Shown piece by piece: positions 1 to 11,690 of a stretch of DNA of 64,000 nucleotides. A program made the position numbers and the translations under genes. This DNA is from Echinometra lucunter. Lineage: Eukaryota; Echinodermata; Echinoidea; Camarodonta; Echinometridae. The notes beneath the pieces are model-generated. The model saw only the letters and a program-made list of their open reading frames with translations, had not been told where the DNA came from and searched no databases. Position 1 is the first letter of the stretch. Each line of letters begins with the position of its first letter. Location of the stretch: contig CM057167.1 of assembly GCA_029962745.1 (NCBI GenBank), positions 15,657,785 to 15,721,784 on the forward strand, written 5' to 3'.

Positions 1-267
1 TTAAGGGTTATCAGGTTATCTGTCACATCAGTAAGCTCATCCATGATTGAATTGCATAGAGAATGGTGTGTATTGCAGTATTATGGTGATTTGGTCAACA
101 CATAAACAAGGAAAACATTACATGTTATATGGAAAACATATACACCATGCACACTGAGTCTGGCTTTCTCAATGTGCAATGCCATTTATGTCCTTCTTTC
201 TGATTGGTCAAAATACCAATGGCTGGCAGACTTGGGCCAGTCAGATCAAACAAGAGAGAGAGTTAAA

Positions 268-470
268 TAAGCGCCTTTTGGTTGAAATCTGAAATGGAAA
301 TAGCGCCTTTTGGTTGAAAGCATAAATTTCATATCAATTTTTTGTTTTTTGTATTTTCTGAAATGATTTCATGAAAAATTATTGTGCTTTAGATACACAT
401 GACAGAGTTCTATTCAAATCATGAAGAACATGCAACTTGGTGAAAAATGGATTTAGCGCCTTTTGGTTGC
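268..470 (+). repeat. Motif GCGCCTTTTGGTTG repeated three times
   Basis: The motif AGCGCCTTTTGGTTG occurs near 269, at 302 and near 455, in the same orientation, with spacings of about 32 and 153 bases. Unequal spacing argues against a simple tandem array. It may be an internal repeat of an old dispersed element. No function is recognised. Confidence 0.5.
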
Positions 471-1093
471 AAGCTCTTCACATCTAGTCGTTGCGGAGTA
501 CCGTCAAAAATTCAGGGGGGGGGGGAGCATTATGGCCCCCGGGTATATTAAAGTTGCTAAGGCCTCCAGGTCTCCAGGGTTTCATTTTCCTTTAATATAG
601 AATTTGAAGCTTAATGATATCTGTCAATGACCCACCCCCCCCTCCCACGAGTTAATTTTTAGCTGCTGGACTGATTTCTACTCGTATAACAAGATCAACC
701 ATCATAGTTAGCAATTAACAAGAGATAGACATATGGCATCATGTGATTGGCTCTTTGTAAGTAGTTAGTGGGAGTATCCCCATCGAAACAGAACATATCA
801 AGGCAGAGTTTTATTAGTTCGCTCCCATAACGTCATTTCTGCTTATTAACTCAACACGATTAGAGACAGACATGAACTGGGGAATCGGGTAAGACGCAAG
901 TTATTTTTCAAAACGAAAGTAAACTGTATGTAAAACAATGCCCTTGAGCAGTGGCATTATAACTTATTGAATTTAATATGTGGCTAATTTAATTAAGTAA
1001 CTTCACTTTATTTTGTCCCTCCGTTCACTGGTAGTCATGGTTAATAGTGAAATGCTGTAATTCGAATCTCCCCTTAACCATTATCAATTTCAG

Positions 1094-1165
1094 ATCTGGC
1101 TGGTTCGATAGCCTTTCTTCATTCACATCGTAGCATCCTTTCTCAATCAATATCTTTCATCAAAG
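1094..1165 (+). other. Possible noncoding 5' exon of the TRIM gene
   Basis: A 72-base block is bounded by an acceptor-like TTTCAG (ends 1093) and a donor-like AAAG/GTAATG (GT at 1166). About 200 bases upstream, ATCGG/GTAAGA (GT at 889) could be the donor of a first exon. The block lies on the same strand as the TRIM frame and about 2.2 kb upstream. This rests on splice-site shape alone; no promoter was identified. Confidence 0.27.
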
Positions 1166-1655
1166 GTAATGTACACACTGTGGACAAGTAGATTAAGAAT
1201 GGTTATTATTACTTTCAAAGAAGTAGATTTGAATATGGAAAAAAAACTTTGACAACTATATGGTCTAACACAAAATGAATGAGTAAGGTCATCTATTTTT
1301 TTTAAAATCTAGGATTGCCTGAAAGATTTCGTGTTCGTGATGGAAGTCAGTTTGAATAAATCATTCGTAGACTCATGCAAGCGTATACTTTCCAAATCTA
1401 AAACTGATTTACTTTATTTAATTTTACTTTTGTAATGCTGAATCAGGCCTACTTTGTCCTAAACATTTTTTTTTCAACGTTGAAGGTCGGATTGAAAGAA
1501 TAATTCATGAATTCGTTGTTTGATAAGAACACCACTTCAGTTCACTTCACTTTATTCACTGTTTTCAATCATCATTAACTTAAAGTTATCATTACTTGGC
1601 TATATAGGTAACACCTCGCTTACAGTAAGTAGGTCTTATCTAACCCTATAATTTG

Positions 1656-1700
1656 TATCATTATTATCATTATTATTATTGTTATTATTATTATTATTAC
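1656..1700. repeat. TTA/ATT trinucleotide microsatellite
   Basis: An interrupted run of ATT units with CAT and GTT variants. Such ATT tracts end several SINE-like elements elsewhere in this window, but no SINE body was recognised next to this one. Confidence 0.7.
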
Positions 1701-1803
1701 TGGTTTGGCGTCACCTGTGCCTGGGAGGGGGAAAGCGATAAATACCATCACTAAAAATTTGCAGGCATTTGTAGTTGTTTTTATCGGGGAGAACTGGGAC
1801 ATC

Positions 1804-1950
1804 TGGGCCCCGTTGCACAAAACTTAATGGTTACTCTGTCATCAATGTTATACTTCCATGGGAACCTTAAATATGACTGGCTATTAAGCAGTGTCACCAT
1901 AGTAGTTACCATTGATGTCAGAGCTTTAATGATAAGTTTCATCCAACGGT
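1804..1950. mobile_element. MITE of the GGGCCCxxTTGCAxAAAACTTA type
   Basis: Starts GGGCCCCGTTGCACAAAACT and ends with a diverged inverted copy near GATAAGTTTCATCCAACGG. The interior contains TTACCATTGATG and CATGGGAACCTT. It matches the better-preserved element that is split in two at 36071-36147 and 38836-39194, so both are copies of one non-autonomous inverted-repeat family. No coding capacity. Confidence 0.6.
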
Positions 1951-3377
1951 TAGTTCACCACAGTTCCTTTAAGAAAAATGAGCTTTCATTAGTCATAATA
2001 AACATACATGAAAATGTATTTAGGTCTACATAAAAATCACAAAAAAGTCATATCGGTCTTCTCTTTTCTTTTTTTTTTTTTTACAAATCGTTCATAATAA
2101 TAACAAAATTAATGTATAAATATCATGAATGATTATTTTGCTGAAAAACGTCGGAATTCAAGTTAAAAGTGACAAAACGCTCATCATTTCATCCAATATT
2201 TAGTTAAATTGGCATGAATCCGTACCGGTGACTCTTGAGCAAGTTTTTGAAAAGTGATATTTTACATTAGACATTTCCAGGCAATCCCAGCACTTGTTTC
2301 AGACAACTAAAAAGGGGATTTTAGCATTTTTAAGAGTTTTGTCCCGTTTCTCGCCGACCGTCCCACTTTACTCCTATTACCATGATTACTGTCCCATTTC
2401 ACCTCCATGGTGTCCCTCTTCATTCTGTTCAAGTACCTCATTTTAGATGATTATTTGCACAAAAAACTAAAAAATTAAAAAACTAACCCCCAAACCAGGG
2501 ATCGTGTCAAATACCTTGTTTTTGTAGCCTACTGTTGATATTAGTAACCATATCATAATGGTGAGGCTACCACTGGATGAATAATTAAGAAATTACAAAG
2601 CAAAGAGTGCTATATCACGATTCTTGTCTCACTTCAGCCGCTCGACTCCCCCTTCATAAAAATAGTGTGTGTAAATCGTGTGTTCTTTATCTAGATCGGA
2701 GTTAACCATTCAAAGAATTTGTTGAAGGAAATGGGAATTTGGACAAATCAAAATGAAATCGATTGCCCATTCCTAAATCGGGTGCTCCTACAATAGTTAG
2801 AATCTTGGCGACTTGAAAAATTCCACGCAAAGACTACAAATTTGAAAGAGTACGGAATGTCAAACAGATCGAACAAATTGCGAAATTGAATGGGAAATCT
2901 TTTTTTTCACGATTTCAGGGCAAACTGGCAAAACGTTGGCTGTCTGACGAGTACGGATCAGAAGAAAACAGATTCTGTCAAATACCTCCTCACTTGTTAT
3001 CAGTTTTGATGAACAGTAGATGCCGATGGTGATTAACTTCAAGAAGAGAAACATACCTGAACGTAAACCAATCCTATCATCTATTCGTTTTTCCAGTAAA
3101 TATTAGGCCTAGCTATAAGAATTGTAAGAGTATATGAATCTTATATACTGTTTTTGCTTAATTTTTCTAACGTCTACACGGAGGATGATGTTTTTTAAGA
3201 GAGGAAAAGGGATAGCAAGTCATCTGATCTTTATTGTTGTTTTCACCCAATCAATCTAAGTGTGATTTGAGTTTTTCATTATTGAAGATTTTCGTACAAC
3301 CCTGTAAACGGGAAATGTAACTAGGTTATGCTTTGATGACATTTCTTCATTGGTCTATACATATTTTCTTGCACATA

Positions 3378-5219
3378 ATGGCAGCATCAGAACACAAAAT
3401 CTCACGCAATTTACAGTGCCCTGTTTGTTTAGAGCTACTTAGTGATCCTAAGCAGTTATCCTGTGCACATACGTTCTGCAAGAAATGTCTCACTGATATT
3501 CTTCAAATATCCTCGCAAAATTGTTTGATATGTCCAATCTGTCATCGCAAGACAGATGTGAAGGATGGAAATATCATGAATCTAGAAACGAATGTTCCCC
3601 TCAAATCTCTTATTGATAATGTAAGAAATAGCAAGCAATTCTGTGAAATATGCGACACAGACTCACAAGCAGTACATTTCTGTTGTGAATGTGGTAAATA
3701 TATGTGTAAAATATGCCTGCGGCATCATAACACTTGGAAACCTAATCTCAAACATAAAGTGGTGAGTGCAGAAGATATCAGAGAAGGTAGGGTTGTCTTA
3801 AAAAAGAAAGTTTTCTGTCAAGAACACAAATCGGATGGACAGGAACATGTCTGTACCGATGTGTGTATCACTTGTAAGAAATTGATCTGTCTGAGATGTA
3901 TGATGGCCCATAAGAAGCAAAACCACACTGTTCAAGAGGCTCAGGAATTCGACGTTTTGATTAAGACAGAAACTGAATGTCTAGAAGCCCCAGCCAAGAC
4001 AAAAACTACAACCATCAAGAATCACGTGACGTGTATCAAGGCTCAGAAAAAGCGTGTTGATGCTCACATTGACGGCAATAAAGCTGAAATCAAGAAGATT
4101 CACGAAGAATCAATAAAGAAATTAAATGAAAGGAGAGCAGCATTAGACAACCAGTTAGAATCTCAGAGAGTGAAATTATGTAACAGATTGGATAAGATGA
4201 AAGCTGCTGATGAGAGGTTGATTACGAGTATTGAGAGTGCGAGTGTGTTGGTGAGTAATAGTTTGAAGGCCCCATTAGAAGGTGATATCGTTTCTATTCG
4301 TGATTCACTGTGTGGTGAATTGAAGAATGTACTAAAAAGGGATGATCCAGAGAAGAAGCTTGCTACTGATGTAGCTGATCGTGCAGAGCAACTGATATTC
4401 ACACCTAACCATCAAGGTGATCAGTTGAACATTGGTGAAGTCAGGTTCGTAAAATGTGAATTGGAATGTGATGTAGAACTCTCAAACAAAGACCGTATGA
4501 ATGGCATGGCTGCTGCACCTGATGGTAGGATGGCAGTGGGATCTCGGTTCGGAGGAATCGACATCTTCTCTGCTGATGGTCAGCTGCAGCAGACAGTCCT
4601 TAAGGATGTTTGCATTCTTGATATAGGATTCCTCTCTGATGGTCGGTATGTCGCAATAAATGACAGTGATGGCGTCACACTGTATACACGGGAGTGTGAG
4701 AAGCAGGATGTGAGGTTCGAGATTCTCACTCTAGATGATGGTGGGATGCGTAACCTCACTGTAGACAGTAATGATCTGATCTATGTCAGCTACAGGAAAG
4801 CTAAGAAGATCCAAGTATTCTCACCAGCAGGTGGGAAGGAAATCAAGGAGATACCATGCGATGGGTATGAACCCCAGCAAATAACTAGTTATAATGACTT
4901 ATTCATCACTCGAGGACGCTCTTCAGTGAGAATTATCGACAAAGAAGGCAATGTAAAACACAAGGTAAATAAATTTTCATTATACCGTATATGCCCGTAC
5001 GCTACTGTGACTCAGAGTAATTCAATCCTGATCGCTTGGGTCGAGTATGATGATGGGTTGGTCAGTGTCGATGAGTACACCAATGACCTCAAACACATCC
5101 AGACTCTCATCTCTGAGCACAAGATTGAGAAGCCTGAAAGACACTGGTACTATCTACAGGTGTTCCGATCAGGGGAGATCGCTTTCTGCACCCCTGATAG
5201 ACTCTATATATTCAACTAA
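3378..5219 (+). CDS. TRIM-family RING/B-box E3 ubiquitin ligase with C-terminal beta-propeller
   Basis: Intronless 613-residue frame. The RING is C3HC4: C14-x2-C17, C29-x-H31, C34-x2-C37, C52-x2-C55. B-box 1 follows (C89, C92, C102, C105, C110, C113, H126), then B-box 2 (C147, H150, C163, C166, C171, C174, H178, H183). About residues 190-310 are Lys/Glu-rich coiled coil. Residues about 380-613 carry repeated propeller-like strands (AAPDGRMAVGS, GFLSDGRYVAI, LTVDSNDLIYVSY), as in NHL-type TRIM proteins. The family transfers ubiquitin in the cytoplasm; this member's substrate is unknown. I chose the ATG at 3378 because it has A at -3 and G at +4 and MAASEHKISRN leads directly into the RING. An in-frame ATG at 3336 would add 14 mostly hydrophobic residues. 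All zinc ligands are intact, so it looks functional. The paralogue subfamily is not resolved. Confidence 0.93.
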   Translation: MAASEHKISRNLQCPVCLELLSDPKQLSCAHTFCKKCLTDILQISSQNCLICPICHRKTDVKDGNIMNLETNVPLKSLIDNVRNSKQFCEICDTDSQAVHFCCECGKYMCKICLRHHNTWKPNLKHKVVSAEDIREGRVVLKKKVFCQEHKSDGQEHVCTDVCITCKKLICLRCMMAHKKQNHTVQEAQEFDVLIKTETECLEAPAKTKTTTIKNHVTCIKAQKKRVDAHIDGNKAEIKKIHEESIKKLNERRAALDNQLESQRVKLCNRLDKMKAADERLITSIESASVLVSNSLKAPLEGDIVSIRDSLCGELKNVLKRDDPEKKLATDVADRAEQLIFTPNHQGDQLNIGEVRFVKCELECDVELSNKDRMNGMAAAPDGRMAVGSRFGGIDIFSADGQLQQTVLKDVCILDIGFLSDGRYVAINDSDGVTLYTRECEKQDVRFEILTLDDGGMRNLTVDSNDLIYVSYRKAKKIQVFSPAGGKEIKEIPCDGYEPQQITSYNDLFITRGRSSVRIIDKEGNVKHKVNKFSLYRICPYATVTQSNSILIAWVEYDDGLVSVDEYTNDLKHIQTLISEHKIEKPERHWYYLQVFRSGEIAFCTPDRLYIFN

Positions 5220-5880
5220 TCATCACGTCAGTCAATGAGTAATACCCGTAGTTGAATATCTAATACCAATCGAATTCATAAACTCTTCTGGTATAATGAG
5301 ATGATTGGAACCATTCTCTTTCAAAGGTTATGACATAAAGACATACCATCACGAATCATGTCCTTTGTTCATTATGGTGTTCTGGGTTCCACTTGGTCAT
5401 CAAATGAGTCACTTACTTCATGTCGGTCTAAATCTTAAAGTATTTTAAATGGGGCAGAAAAATGTACAGTTGAATGATAAGAGGAAAATTTTCAGTACTA
5501 TATCGGTTGACCCTTTGGCAATTATATTAGGTCGTCTTGATTTTTTCCCATTGAATTTTCGGAAATGAAAATCATATTTCGTGGTGAATTGTAAAGTTGG
5601 GACTGTTTTCGCCATAGGAAAATATGCAAAATTATTTTTTGTTGTTGTTGAAACAGATTTTTGAAAGAGAGATGGAGAAAGAGAGAGAGAGAGAGAGAGA
5701 AAAGAGAAAAGAGAATGAGAGAGAGAGAGAGGCTGGGAGAGAGAGAGAGAGAGAGATCGATCTTAAACATGTTAAACTTTTGAAGAGGTGAGATATTAAG
5801 ACTGTAATATCCATCAAAGTCCACCACACAGTGTGAAAGCAGAGATAATCTCCATACGCATGACAGGGACACATGATGTA
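5220..5880. other. 3' flank of the TRIM gene with a GA microsatellite
   Basis: No gene is seen. A purine microsatellite (GA units, with AAAGAGAAAAG and GGCTGG interruptions) occupies about 5665-5756. No canonical AATAAA was noticed close behind the TRIM stop, so the end of its 3' UTR is undefined. Confidence 0.6.
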
Positions 5881-6915
5881 TCATGTAAATTCGATAACCA
5901 ATCTTTGATGCGTTGTGTTCAACATTATAAAATGTATTTGTCCACCATGGCAACTACTACCTCTGTGTAAAGGAACTGTTTGAAGCTCCATATCAGACAT
6001 TAATTTTAATGGATCGCATACAACCAATTGTCCATTAAGGTGCATACAAGTACTATATTGAGATGACTTCCATCTACCCATGTCCAGAACCCTTTTCACT
6101 CAAACACGTTTATTTTTACTGGCCCCAACTTTTTGAACTCTCTTCATAATGATATCCAGCTATCCCCCTCTCTTAATTCATTTAAGAGGAAATTAATTAT
6201 CCTGCCCTCTCTGTAGCTCTCATATGGCCACTCCCATGCAACATACTTACTTTCATATCGTGCTCTCTCTCTCTCTCTCTCTTCCTCCCTTTCTCTCTTC
6301 CTCTTCTTTTCTTTTTCATTGTACACATTTTGTTCAGCAAGTTTTTTCTTGTTTTTTTTTTCACCTTTGTTGGCTTTCTTATTATGTCTTATACCAGATT
6401 TTATATGTATTTAGCTTGTTTATTCTTCGATGAATCTTTATACTTTTGCAACTGACATGCGAGTCGTAGCAAGTATTATATAAATTGTATGAGTTTACAT
6501 TAATGTTTGTTTTGAAAAAAAAAACCGAAATGAAATAGAAGAAATGTCAATAGTAAATTTGCATTTAATATGTTGTCTTCCCCTTTTCCATACATAAATG
6601 TATATCTATATATTTCATAATAAATTTGAACACAAGTTATGCTCACCATATTATTGTTATTTGAGGGATCCACACTCTGTGAGCATTGCTTTTTTAGTGG
6701 ATCCCTCCATTTCCATAAGAGCTTATTCTCTATATACATGTATTTCCTTGTAGATTTACTTTGTTTCATATTTCAAATTATGTTAACGTATCCTGTATTG
6801 TAAAAAAAAAAGGAATAGTCATGTATGTTTGATTCTTTTGAAAATTTGTTGTTATTTAGTTTTTTAAACTGGAAAATAAACTCTTGAACTCTTGAACCCT
6901 TGAAATCTTGAACTA
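5880..6915 (+). mobile_element. Decayed non-LTR retrotransposon 3' end (CR1/L2-like)
   Basis: Around 6060-6205 a broken plus-strand frame reads FHLPMSRTLFTQTRLFL and, after a stop, SLNSFKRKLI. This resembles the tail of LINE reverse transcriptases, where a 'W/P-N-SLP' segment is followed by 'SFKxKL'. A CT-rich and T-rich 3' UTR follows (CT run near 6262-6284). The end, at 6880-6913, is four copies of an 8-mer (ACTCTTGA, ACTCTTGA, ACCCTTGA, AATCTTGA) directly behind AATAAA. CR1-type LINEs typically end in short tandem repeats rather than poly(A). The upstream limit is uncertain. The element is dead. Confidence 0.45.
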
Positions 6916-6919
6916 ATTC

Positions 6920-8395
6920 TTTCTAAGCTCATCGTTGAAAATAAGAAATATAAAAAGTTACTAAATATATGAAGACCCTTTTCATTTAATTGTGTCTTCC
7001 TGGAAGTTGTGGCTCCCTCCACATCATTGTAGATTGTTTTCCTATATTCTGTTAGATCTGCTTTATAATGATAAATTTCACAAAAAATTAATAAATTTCA
7101 CTAAAATTCATTGATCATTAATGTGTATATGTATTTTGTAATGTACTCTTTTCAGTATACTTGCCTTCTATGCTCACATGTACATGATTTACATGTTGTA
7201 GAAATAGAAAAGGACTCGAGCTCGTACAGTCGCTGCAGCGACTTAGACTATCCGTAAACTTGGTCTAAGCTATATAGCTTTCTTTTCATTATCATATAAA
7301 GCCCTCATAAAATCTCACTATACGACTCGCTTCGACTCTAATCTTTACCAGTAAGTTTCTCTCCCTATGTACGCAAGAAATGTAATAACGAAATATCAGA
7401 ATATGTACTACTAGTTGCCACTAGTTGTCACTACCAAAAGACTGCATGTACATGTATATCATTACCATTATGTTATACCTCCCTCTAATGACATGACTGG
7501 AAAAATATATGCATATTTGTATCTTCTTTCTTATCAGATGGCGCCAATATGATATGCTTTCTTATACGTTACCACGTACGTTTATATCTAGAAAGAGTAA
7601 AGGCACACTTAAGACTTCTTAGTTCAGAATTAGTTCAGAGTAAAAGGAGAGGGGGTATTTTGTACCTTTTGAAAAAGAAGAAAATCATGAAAGCATGTAT
7701 AGGCCTAAATGTTTTGCTGATCAAATGTGAGTTTAACATGGTTTGCAAATTTCAAATCAACAGTTAGTCTGTATGAAATTAAGATCTTTCCAGTGAGATT
7801 GTAATGCATTGTAAGCTGTTGTTTTTCCATTGATATATACTATACTTTGCAGATTAATGTAACAAAATAAACTCTGATTATATTGGAAAGTATTTTTTGT
7901 GACGTCAGTCATTACTTGAGTACAGATCAGAGCAGGAAGATTAAAGTACTGTTTATTTGTACGTATATTAAACTGTCAATAATTTGCTGTTGGTTATGTT
8001 CAACATTGAATGTTCAGTCTTCAGTCTGTTTGAATGGTTTCTTGTATGAACGCCATTTCTCATTTGCGTCTACTTGCCGGCTAATCTGTATTTTTTTAAC
8101 GTTCTATCCTGATATTTAAAAAAAAAGCTTATGTCTTATACATAAATGAAATTACTAAACGAAACGAGATGGTATGCTAATAATCGTTCAATGAGTTATA
8201 TTTCTGTTTCTCGAGTTGTCATTAAATGTGATAATATAATTATGATCTCATTTAAAGAGCAGTTTATTATGTTAATGATACGGATTGTGATGCTAATGTT
8301 GTTGGGTTTTTTAAAACACGTACACACGTTGGGTTCACTAATGCATATATCATTTCCATTTATTTAATATACAATAAAAGAGCAATGTAGATAAA
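6920..8395. other. AT-rich intergenic sequence
   Basis: Only short chance frames (up to about 78 codons) are seen, without domain signatures or good splice context. I see nothing I can name. Confidence 0.5.
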
Positions 8396-8397
8396 AT

Positions 8398-8495
8398 GCC
8401 TTGCTCAAGGGCATAAGTGCCGTGCCGGGGATCGAACCGCGATCTTCGCACCTCCAGTCAAGCGCCTTTGACCACTTGACAACTGCACCTCCACT
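8398..8495 (-). mobile_element. tRNA-derived SINE head
   Basis: On the minus strand an A-box-like GTCAAGTGGTCAAAGGCGC is followed at tRNA-like spacing by a B-box GCGGTTCGATCCCCG, then by the SINE-style motif CCCTTGAGCAAGGCA. The internal RNA polymerase III promoter is recognisable, but the acceptor stem and anticodon arm do not form a tRNA gene. It lies beside the GAT microsatellite at 8500-8690. Confidence 0.6.
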
Positions 8496-8499
8496 AAGT

Positions 8500-8690
8500 C
8501 TTGATGATGAAGATGATAGTGACGATTATGTTCATAATGATGATGATAAAGATGATGATGGTGGTGATAATGGAAAAGATGATTATGATAATGATGAGTA
8601 CGATGATGACAATGATGACGATGATGAAGAAGATGATGAGAAGGGGAGGAGGAGGTCGAAGAGGAGGAGGAGAAGGAGACGGATTTCGTG
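8500..8690. repeat. GAT/GAN microsatellite passing into AGG repeats
   Basis: Interrupted GATGAT units with GAC and AAT variants run to about 8640 and then become GGAGGA units. Read on the plus strand, the tract gives an open frame of Asp/Glu then Arg, which is an artefact of the repeat. Confidence 0.85.
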
Positions 8691-9014
8691 CCATTACGTT
8701 TGCTTAACTTCTTTAACTGAAATCTTGTTGAGGTTGATGTTCATTTAACGAAAACTCTGGGTCATTGAACTTCGAGTACTCTATGATACTGACGGCCTGC
8801 ATCTTATGAACCGAGACTGTCCAGTTTAAGGTGGGTAGGAGCTTAAACTAGGAGTTTTCAAAGATCAGCATAGCGTTTGCAATTTTAATTATTCAACCAA
8901 GGATTCGACAGACGATGCAACAGTCTCGAACCACACACTGCAGGACAAGAAAAGCAGTTCATTTACTCATGAAAGCTATGAGACATTCCCTTGCATCACC
9001 CTCTCACTCTCTTT

Positions 9015-9180
9015 CCTCTATTTAAGGGTGCAGACGGGTATTCCACAATGCAAACAAGTACAAATGGGTGCATCTTTGCACCTTTTTCAGGTATGGTGCA
9101 AGACTGCACCCCAAAAGTTGCTGTCATGCAGTGTTGCATTTAGGGTGTAGAAGTCAACTTTTTTTCTTAGTGTGCATGTG
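9015..9180 (+). mobile_element. Copy of the TGCACC-rich MITE
   Basis: Contains TGCAGACGGG, AAACAAGTACAAA, CATCTTTGCACCTTTTTCA and an end TTTTTTTCTTAGTG. The same motifs occur inverted at 16687-16805, so these are two copies of one dispersed element. Noncoding. Confidence 0.5.
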
Positions 9181-10026
9181 AATGAAATTGTGGCGTTCAA
9201 AACCTGAGTCCAATTCCCGGCGGATACATTTTTTCAACCTTTGCAAAAATTCCAAAAAGGACAGAACAGCTCCGGGGGAACTTTGATTTAAGCTATGCTT
9301 CTATCATTCTCTCAATTTTTGTCACATATATTTATTTCCGTGAGAGTTGCCACAGCTGTTGTATATGTTCTATTTCCTTAATATGCACATATATAAATAG
9401 GCTTTATTATCAGGTACTCTGAATCTTAACATCACTGATATTCATCGATATTCTGTTCATACAAATGGTTACCAAATAGCATACGGTATAGCCACAATCA
9501 GGGTGCAAAACCATTTGCACTTAGGGTCAAAATATGAAGTATGCAATCAAGTAATTTCATCAACCCCCATATTGTTCATCCATACCCTAGACTTAATACC
9601 TTGAAATGTTCTGAAGGAAACTATCTTGGTTAAGATTTTATGAGCAGAAACACAACAGGGGGTGGTAGGTGTTACGGACACTACACAAAGCTATACAAAT
9701 ATAATTTTCAAGTATAATTTACCTTAATACACAAATATTTTGCACTTATTTGGATAATTTCTTGGTCATTTATGAAAAATAAAGCAATTCGGACTTACTT
9801 CAGTCAATAAATTAGATGCAGTATATACATCAGTGGTAGCACAAGGTCAAATCTGATGAATGCCATTTCTTTCAAAACCTGTAAGTTTTTTAAAAAGCCA
9901 ACCAAACCATGGTAAATTACACAAATGAAAAACTTTAGTCCCATCTGTATACATGTTTTAAAAATCAAATTGCTAGGAAGGCTTTTTCCATATTATTAGT
10001 TGTCAAAACAAGCTGTGTACAATTTC

Positions 10027-10817
10027 CTATAGACCAATTTCACCACCGGTTTATGTATTTGGCCCTCTATCGGCGACGCCATTGCTGCGGTGGGCAAGCG
10101 CGCTGACCGCGATTGACTCTGTTTACAAAATGAATGTAAGATATGAGATATGCCCTAATATTGTTCCATTTACTTTATTCTAGATCAATAAAATAAAGCA
10201 TGGATACATGGGTGCATGAGGTAAGACAATGACCATATCTGACAGATGAAGGTATGATGTATTTTGTACTTTCGATAGTTTTTCAACTTAGTTTTGTCAG
10301 TATAAGTTCGATTGCAGCATAGAACCGTAGTAAACGGGAGCCCTCAATCGAACCCTGTTTACAAAGTCATGTTTTCACTCATTAAATTTTACGCAAAAGT
10401 ACTTAATGATAATGTTTCTTGACTTCAAAGTCCTTTCTGTTATTTTTACCCACTGGCGACGGATTCCTTCGCATTACTCACGGAAACCTGTGTAGAGAGT
10501 ACAGCTTCTCACACGAAGAGGCTTCATGTGTCAAAAGCGAGTGAATTTCGCACTCAGTTAGCTTCAAAATTTTTAAACTATCTCCAATTCTTGTGGCATT
10601 CGAGCACCGCACAGCAGCGACCTGAACTTCCCTGACAATTTCTCATTGCAAATATTAAAAGAAATCTGCATATATTGGTCAAAATAGACAAAAAATCGAA
10701 CGAATGTACATAACGCGCTATTGACTTGTGTACTATAAAAGTTGGAGCGCCCACCGCAGTACGTCGAACTGTGTCGAACAGTCTGCTGCCCTCTTGCGTT
10801 GTGAAATTGGTCTATAG
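10027..10817. mobile_element. Inverted-repeat DNA element with 17-bp termini
   Basis: Begins CTATAGACCAATTTCAC and ends with its exact inverse GTGAAATTGGTCTATAG, about 790 bp apart. Further subterminal symmetry is visible (CGGTGGGC near 10088 against GCCCACCGC near 10750). No transposase frame lies inside. A perfect 17-bp terminal match at this distance is unlikely by chance. Confidence 0.65.
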
Positions 10818-11265
10818 GGTGTTACGGACGCCAACAGAAAATATATAATATTCAAATCTCTTCATTGCAGTTTTATAGTTTCAGGTACAAAAAGCAAAAA
10901 ACAACAAGTAAAATGTTAAAGAGTCGACATTATTGGCTATATAATGCTAATATTATACCCCATGTCCATGTAAAAACAGTCACTCATTCTATTTAGTACA
11001 TATTATGTGGTATATGATGAAAGAATTAAGAATTTTATAACCACTGGCGCAAATCCGGGGGGGGGGGGGGATATATACCTCCACTTTTCGGAGGGGGTGA
11101 ATACTTATCCCCCTACTTTTTGAAGAAGAAGAAGGGATATTGTAAAAGAGAAGTAAACATAACGGGAAAAAGAGGAATGCAAAAAGGAGAAACCCGGACA
11201 GGCTCGCTCGCTTTGCTCTCTCCGTTTTCAGAATGTTAACCAATGCCGGGTATATTACTATTTGG

Positions 11266-11690
11266 TTTGCATCTTGTCTCTCTACCCAAGTTTATGCTAT
11301 TCTTCTAAATTGTTAGTTAGGCCTATTTACCTGCAAAAACAAAAAATAAGTTCCCCCTAAAACGTATCCCTGTATTTTTGAAATCTGAATACAGAATCAT
11401 GTAGCTACACTTCTCAGCTACATTTGCTGGAAAATTCAGGGCAAACCATTCAGTCACGCTTCAGCGAACACGACAAATATGCAAAATTGTCATTTTTTGA
11501 AGTTCACAAGCCTCGTGCCATGACTTTGATGTAGTGATATCGGGACATACTTTAAGCTTTCGGCGTTTGAAGACATGCAACATAAATTTTATTCGTTACC
11601 AAACATGCCCAATGAGTTGTGCACCAAATTTCATGCTTGAGTGAGCAAGAGGTGAAATGGCAAAAGCTGCAGTTTTGACTTCTTTTGATC
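11266..11690 (+). repeat. Left TIR of the giant element
   Basis: Pairs in inverted orientation with about 27395-27851. Small substitutions and single-base indels separate the arms (for example a poly(A) difference near 27575), so the arms are old or not recently homogenised. Part of the same sequence recurs, more diverged, in the arms of the palindrome at 17345-19344. Confidence 0.75.

Larger units (their letters stand above)
1..3330. other. Upstream intergenic region of the TRIM gene
   Basis: No convincing coding region is seen. The stretch holds a thrice-repeated motif near 270-470, a G9 run near 520, an exon-like block at 1094-1165, a TTA microsatellite and a MITE, each listed separately. 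The remainder (about 1950-3300) is AT-rich sequence with only short chance reading frames. Confidence 0.6.

Noticed and set aside
2860..3060. Possible exon after TTTCACGATTTCAG (2922)
   Set aside because: The acceptor is plausible but no donor follows in a sensible range and the open frame on the minus strand is short.
5522..5953. 143-codon minus-strand frame with Ser-Leu repeats
   Set aside because: The GA microsatellite translated on the opposite strand; no start context or domain.
8398..8495. Functional tRNA gene on the minus strand
   Set aside because: A- and B-box promoters are present, but the cloverleaf stems are not closed and SINE-type sequence follows. The same applies to 48540-48600.
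8401..8748. 115-codon plus-strand frame rich in Asp, Glu and Arg
   Set aside because: It is the translation of a SINE and a GAT/AGG microsatellite.
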